The translations under genes were made by a program, and so were the position numbers. A DNA stretch of 5,989 nt from an uncultured Fidelibacterota bacterium (lineage in GTDB: Bacteria > Fidelibacterota > Marinisomatia > Marinisomatales > UBA8229). Below the pieces are notes generated by a model. It worked only from the letters and a program-made list of their open reading frames with translations, was not told the DNA's origin and did no database searches. The stretch is from the NCBI GenBank assembly GCA_913054425.1, contig CAJXJG010000115.1, forward strand, positions 1-5,989, given 5' to 3'. How positions within the stretch are numbered: the first letter of the stretch is position 1; every line of letters starts with the position of its first letter. Below are positions 4,357-5,989 of this stretch, one piece after another.

Positions 4357-5989
4357 ATGAATAATTCAATTAAATGTTTAATCATTGCGATTAGTTTTTC
4401 AATCGGATTTTCTCAAAGCTTGGAGGTAAGTCCAAGCGAAATCTCATCCATCCTATATTCTGGTGGCAGTGATACGGAGCAATTAACACTGTCAAATAGT
4501 GGCCCAGACACTATTTACTATCAGGTTTCGCATGAGTACTTAGGAGGAGAGTGTGCCTTATTAGCTCCGGAAACCGTAATATGTCCGCTGGGAGAAAAAA
4601 GTTATACCCAGGATTTATCGGATGTTTGGGGTTATTCTGCCCCGGACGGAACAGAGCTGGCCATTGTAGGTACAAATTCAGGGGTATCTTTCGTGGACGT
4701 GTCAACCGATCCAACCAATCCAACTGAGGTTGGATTTATTTCAGGTCCAAATAGTTCCTGGCGGGACATGAAAACATGGAGCCACTATGCATACCTTGTC
4801 ACTGAGGGTGGCGGGGGAATGCAGATCGTTGACCTTGCAGACCCAATGAATCCACAGTTAGTGGGATCGCACACTTCTTTTAACAATGCACACGATATTT
4901 TTATTGATGAATTTGGATTTGCCTATGTTGTAGGCAGTAACCAGGCCGGCGGAGGTCTTCATATACTTGACCTTGCAGACCCGGAAAACCCTATTGTGGT
5001 TGGTTCCTGGGCTTCCCAGTACATCCATGATGTGTTTGTAAGGGATAATAAAGCATGGTGCGCCTGTATATATTCTGGAACAGTACAAGTTGTGGATGTT
5101 ACGGACAAGTCCAACACAGTTACCATTGGTTCATTCAGCACAACCGGTAATTTTACACACAATGTGTGGCTGACGGAAGACAGCCAGTATGCGCTCACTA
5201 CAGATGAGATCGTTGGTGGTGCTGTTGGTATTTATGATGTGTCTGATCTGAACAATGTAAACCTGGTAAATACCTACGTAACAAATCCAAGTCACATTCC
5301 TCACAATGTCTTTGTTAAAGGTAACTATGCTTATATCTCTTCTTATGCTGATGGTATGGTTATCCTGGATATCACTGACCCAACAAATCCCAGTGTTGCA
5401 TATCAGTATGATACCTATCCCGGTGGTGGCGTATTTGTAGGTGCCTGGGGCGTTTATCCATACTCAGACAATGGATTTATTTATATCAGTGATATTGGAA
5501 ACGGACTCTTTGTTCTTGGTCCATCCTCCCAAAGCTGGTTATCTGAGACACCCACATCCGGCCTCCTTACCCCAGGTGGCAATGGAGAGATACAGGTTAC
5601 CCTGAACGCAGAAAATATGGAAATAGGTAATCACGTGGCCAGCATCACTATCCAGGGCAGCAATCCTGAAAACCCTGAGTCAGTGACTGTCCCTGTATCA
5701 TTAACAGTTTTGGGAGCTCCAAATATTGTGCTGCCCGGTGACACTTTGGATTTTGGTGTTGTATTTTCGGGGTTTGGTGATATAATAGAAACACTGACCA
5801 TTCAGAACAATGGAAACGGCCCTCTGGAGATTACCAGCCAATCATTCGACAATGAAACTTTTACCATTTCTCCTTCATCTCTCACAATAGAGGCAGGGGG
5901 CTCTGTTGATGCCACTGTTACCTTGACCGCCTCTGATCCTGGGGACTACAGCAGCACGCTTAGCATTAATTCTAATGACCCTGACAATG
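4357..5989 (+). CDS. Exported choice-of-anchor-B (LVIVD) beta-propeller protein with BACON/ASH domains, 3' end outside window
   Basis: This partial gene has 544 complete codons and no stop before the window ends. Start: ATG with a strong GGAGG (4347-4351) five bases upstream. Signal peptide: residues 1-19, likely cut before Gln20. Residues 21-58 look like the first half of a BACON-like Ig domain. Residues about 86-388 form a propeller of LVIVD-type repeats. The hydrophobic strand ending in Asp recurs at D114, D159, D205, D247, D294 and D338, then once more without Asp at 383-388. The spacing is 42-47 residues (about 49 to the last), which suggests seven blades. Motifs AHDIF, IHDVF, THNVW and PHNVF place a His at the start of successive blades, as in the choice-of-anchor-B family. 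Residues 394-452 (W-L-S, P-T-S-G, then PGG) look like the second half of the BACON domain. Residues 456-544 form an ASH/Hydin-like Ig domain. The role is probably at the cell surface or in secretion, and the ligand is unknown. More Ig domains or a C-terminal sorting signal would lie beyond the window. Confidence 0.88.
   Translation, partial: MNNSIKCLIIAISFSIGFSQSLEVSPSEISSILYSGGSDTEQLTLSNSGPDTIYYQVSHEYLGGECALLAPETVICPLGEKSYTQDLSDVWGYSAPDGTELAIVGTNSGVSFVDVSTDPTNPTEVGFISGPNSSWRDMKTWSHYAYLVTEGGGGMQIVDLADPMNPQLVGSHTSFNNAHDIFIDEFGFAYVVGSNQAGGGLHILDLADPENPIVVGSWASQYIHDVFVRDNKAWCACIYSGTVQVVDVTDKSNTVTIGSFSTTGNFTHNVWLTEDSQYALTTDEIVGGAVGIYDVSDLNNVNLVNTYVTNPSHIPHNVFVKGNYAYISSYADGMVILDITDPTNPSVAYQYDTYPGGGVFVGAWGVYPYSDNGFIYISDIGNGLFVLGPSSQSWLSETPTSGLLTPGGNGEIQVTLNAENMEIGNHVASITIQGSNPENPESVTVPVSLTVLGAPNIVLPGDTLDFGVVFSGFGDIIETLTIQNNGNGPLEITSQSFDNETFTISPSSLTIEAGGSVDATVTLTASDPGDYSSTLSINSNDPDN

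Noticed and set aside
4511..5198. Minus-strand open frames inside the beta-propeller gene
   Set aside because: The plus strand is open throughout with regular propeller repeats, so these are shadows.

Overview
The window looks like a piece of a bacterial chromosome, moderately AT-rich, with every supported gene on the plus strand. Two secreted proteins carry features common in marine bacteria of the FCB group: a serine hydrolase ending in two GWN...GYW repeats, and a choice-of-anchor-B beta-propeller combined with BACON/ASH Ig-like domains. My best guess is Fidelibacterota (Candidatus Marinimicrobia, SAR406) or a relative. This rests on domain style alone, not on a marker gene.

Layout: a tRNA-Leu(GAG) at 2-85 is followed by a clear intrinsic terminator (96-143). 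Positions 149-380 hold a start-less, apparently broken coding remnant with a short transketolase/DXS-like stretch. Four unrelated genes follow. They are a ClsC/YmdC-like phospholipase D lipoprotein with a TTG start (390-1919), a secreted beta-lactamase-fold serine hydrolase (2039-3616), a small AT-rich cupin protein (3729-4109), and a large exported beta-propeller protein that runs off the window (4357 to the end). The last gene has the best expression signals: a sigma70-like promoter at 4251-4280 and a GGAGG ribosome binding site.

The genes do not form an obvious pathway. What links them is a short intergenic direct repeat with copies at 1989-2040, 3607-3658 and 4124-4151, and a partial match at 374-392. 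The copies lie just after stop codons. One copy ends on the start codon of the hydrolase and the next begins in its last codons, so that gene is framed by 43/52-identical direct repeats. The partial copy contains the TTG start of the phospholipase gene. Together with the change of base composition from gene to gene, this gives a cassette-like arrangement, although no integrase or canonical attC site is visible.

The second notable point is the architecture of the last protein, in which a seven-blade propeller seems to be inserted inside a split BACON-like domain.
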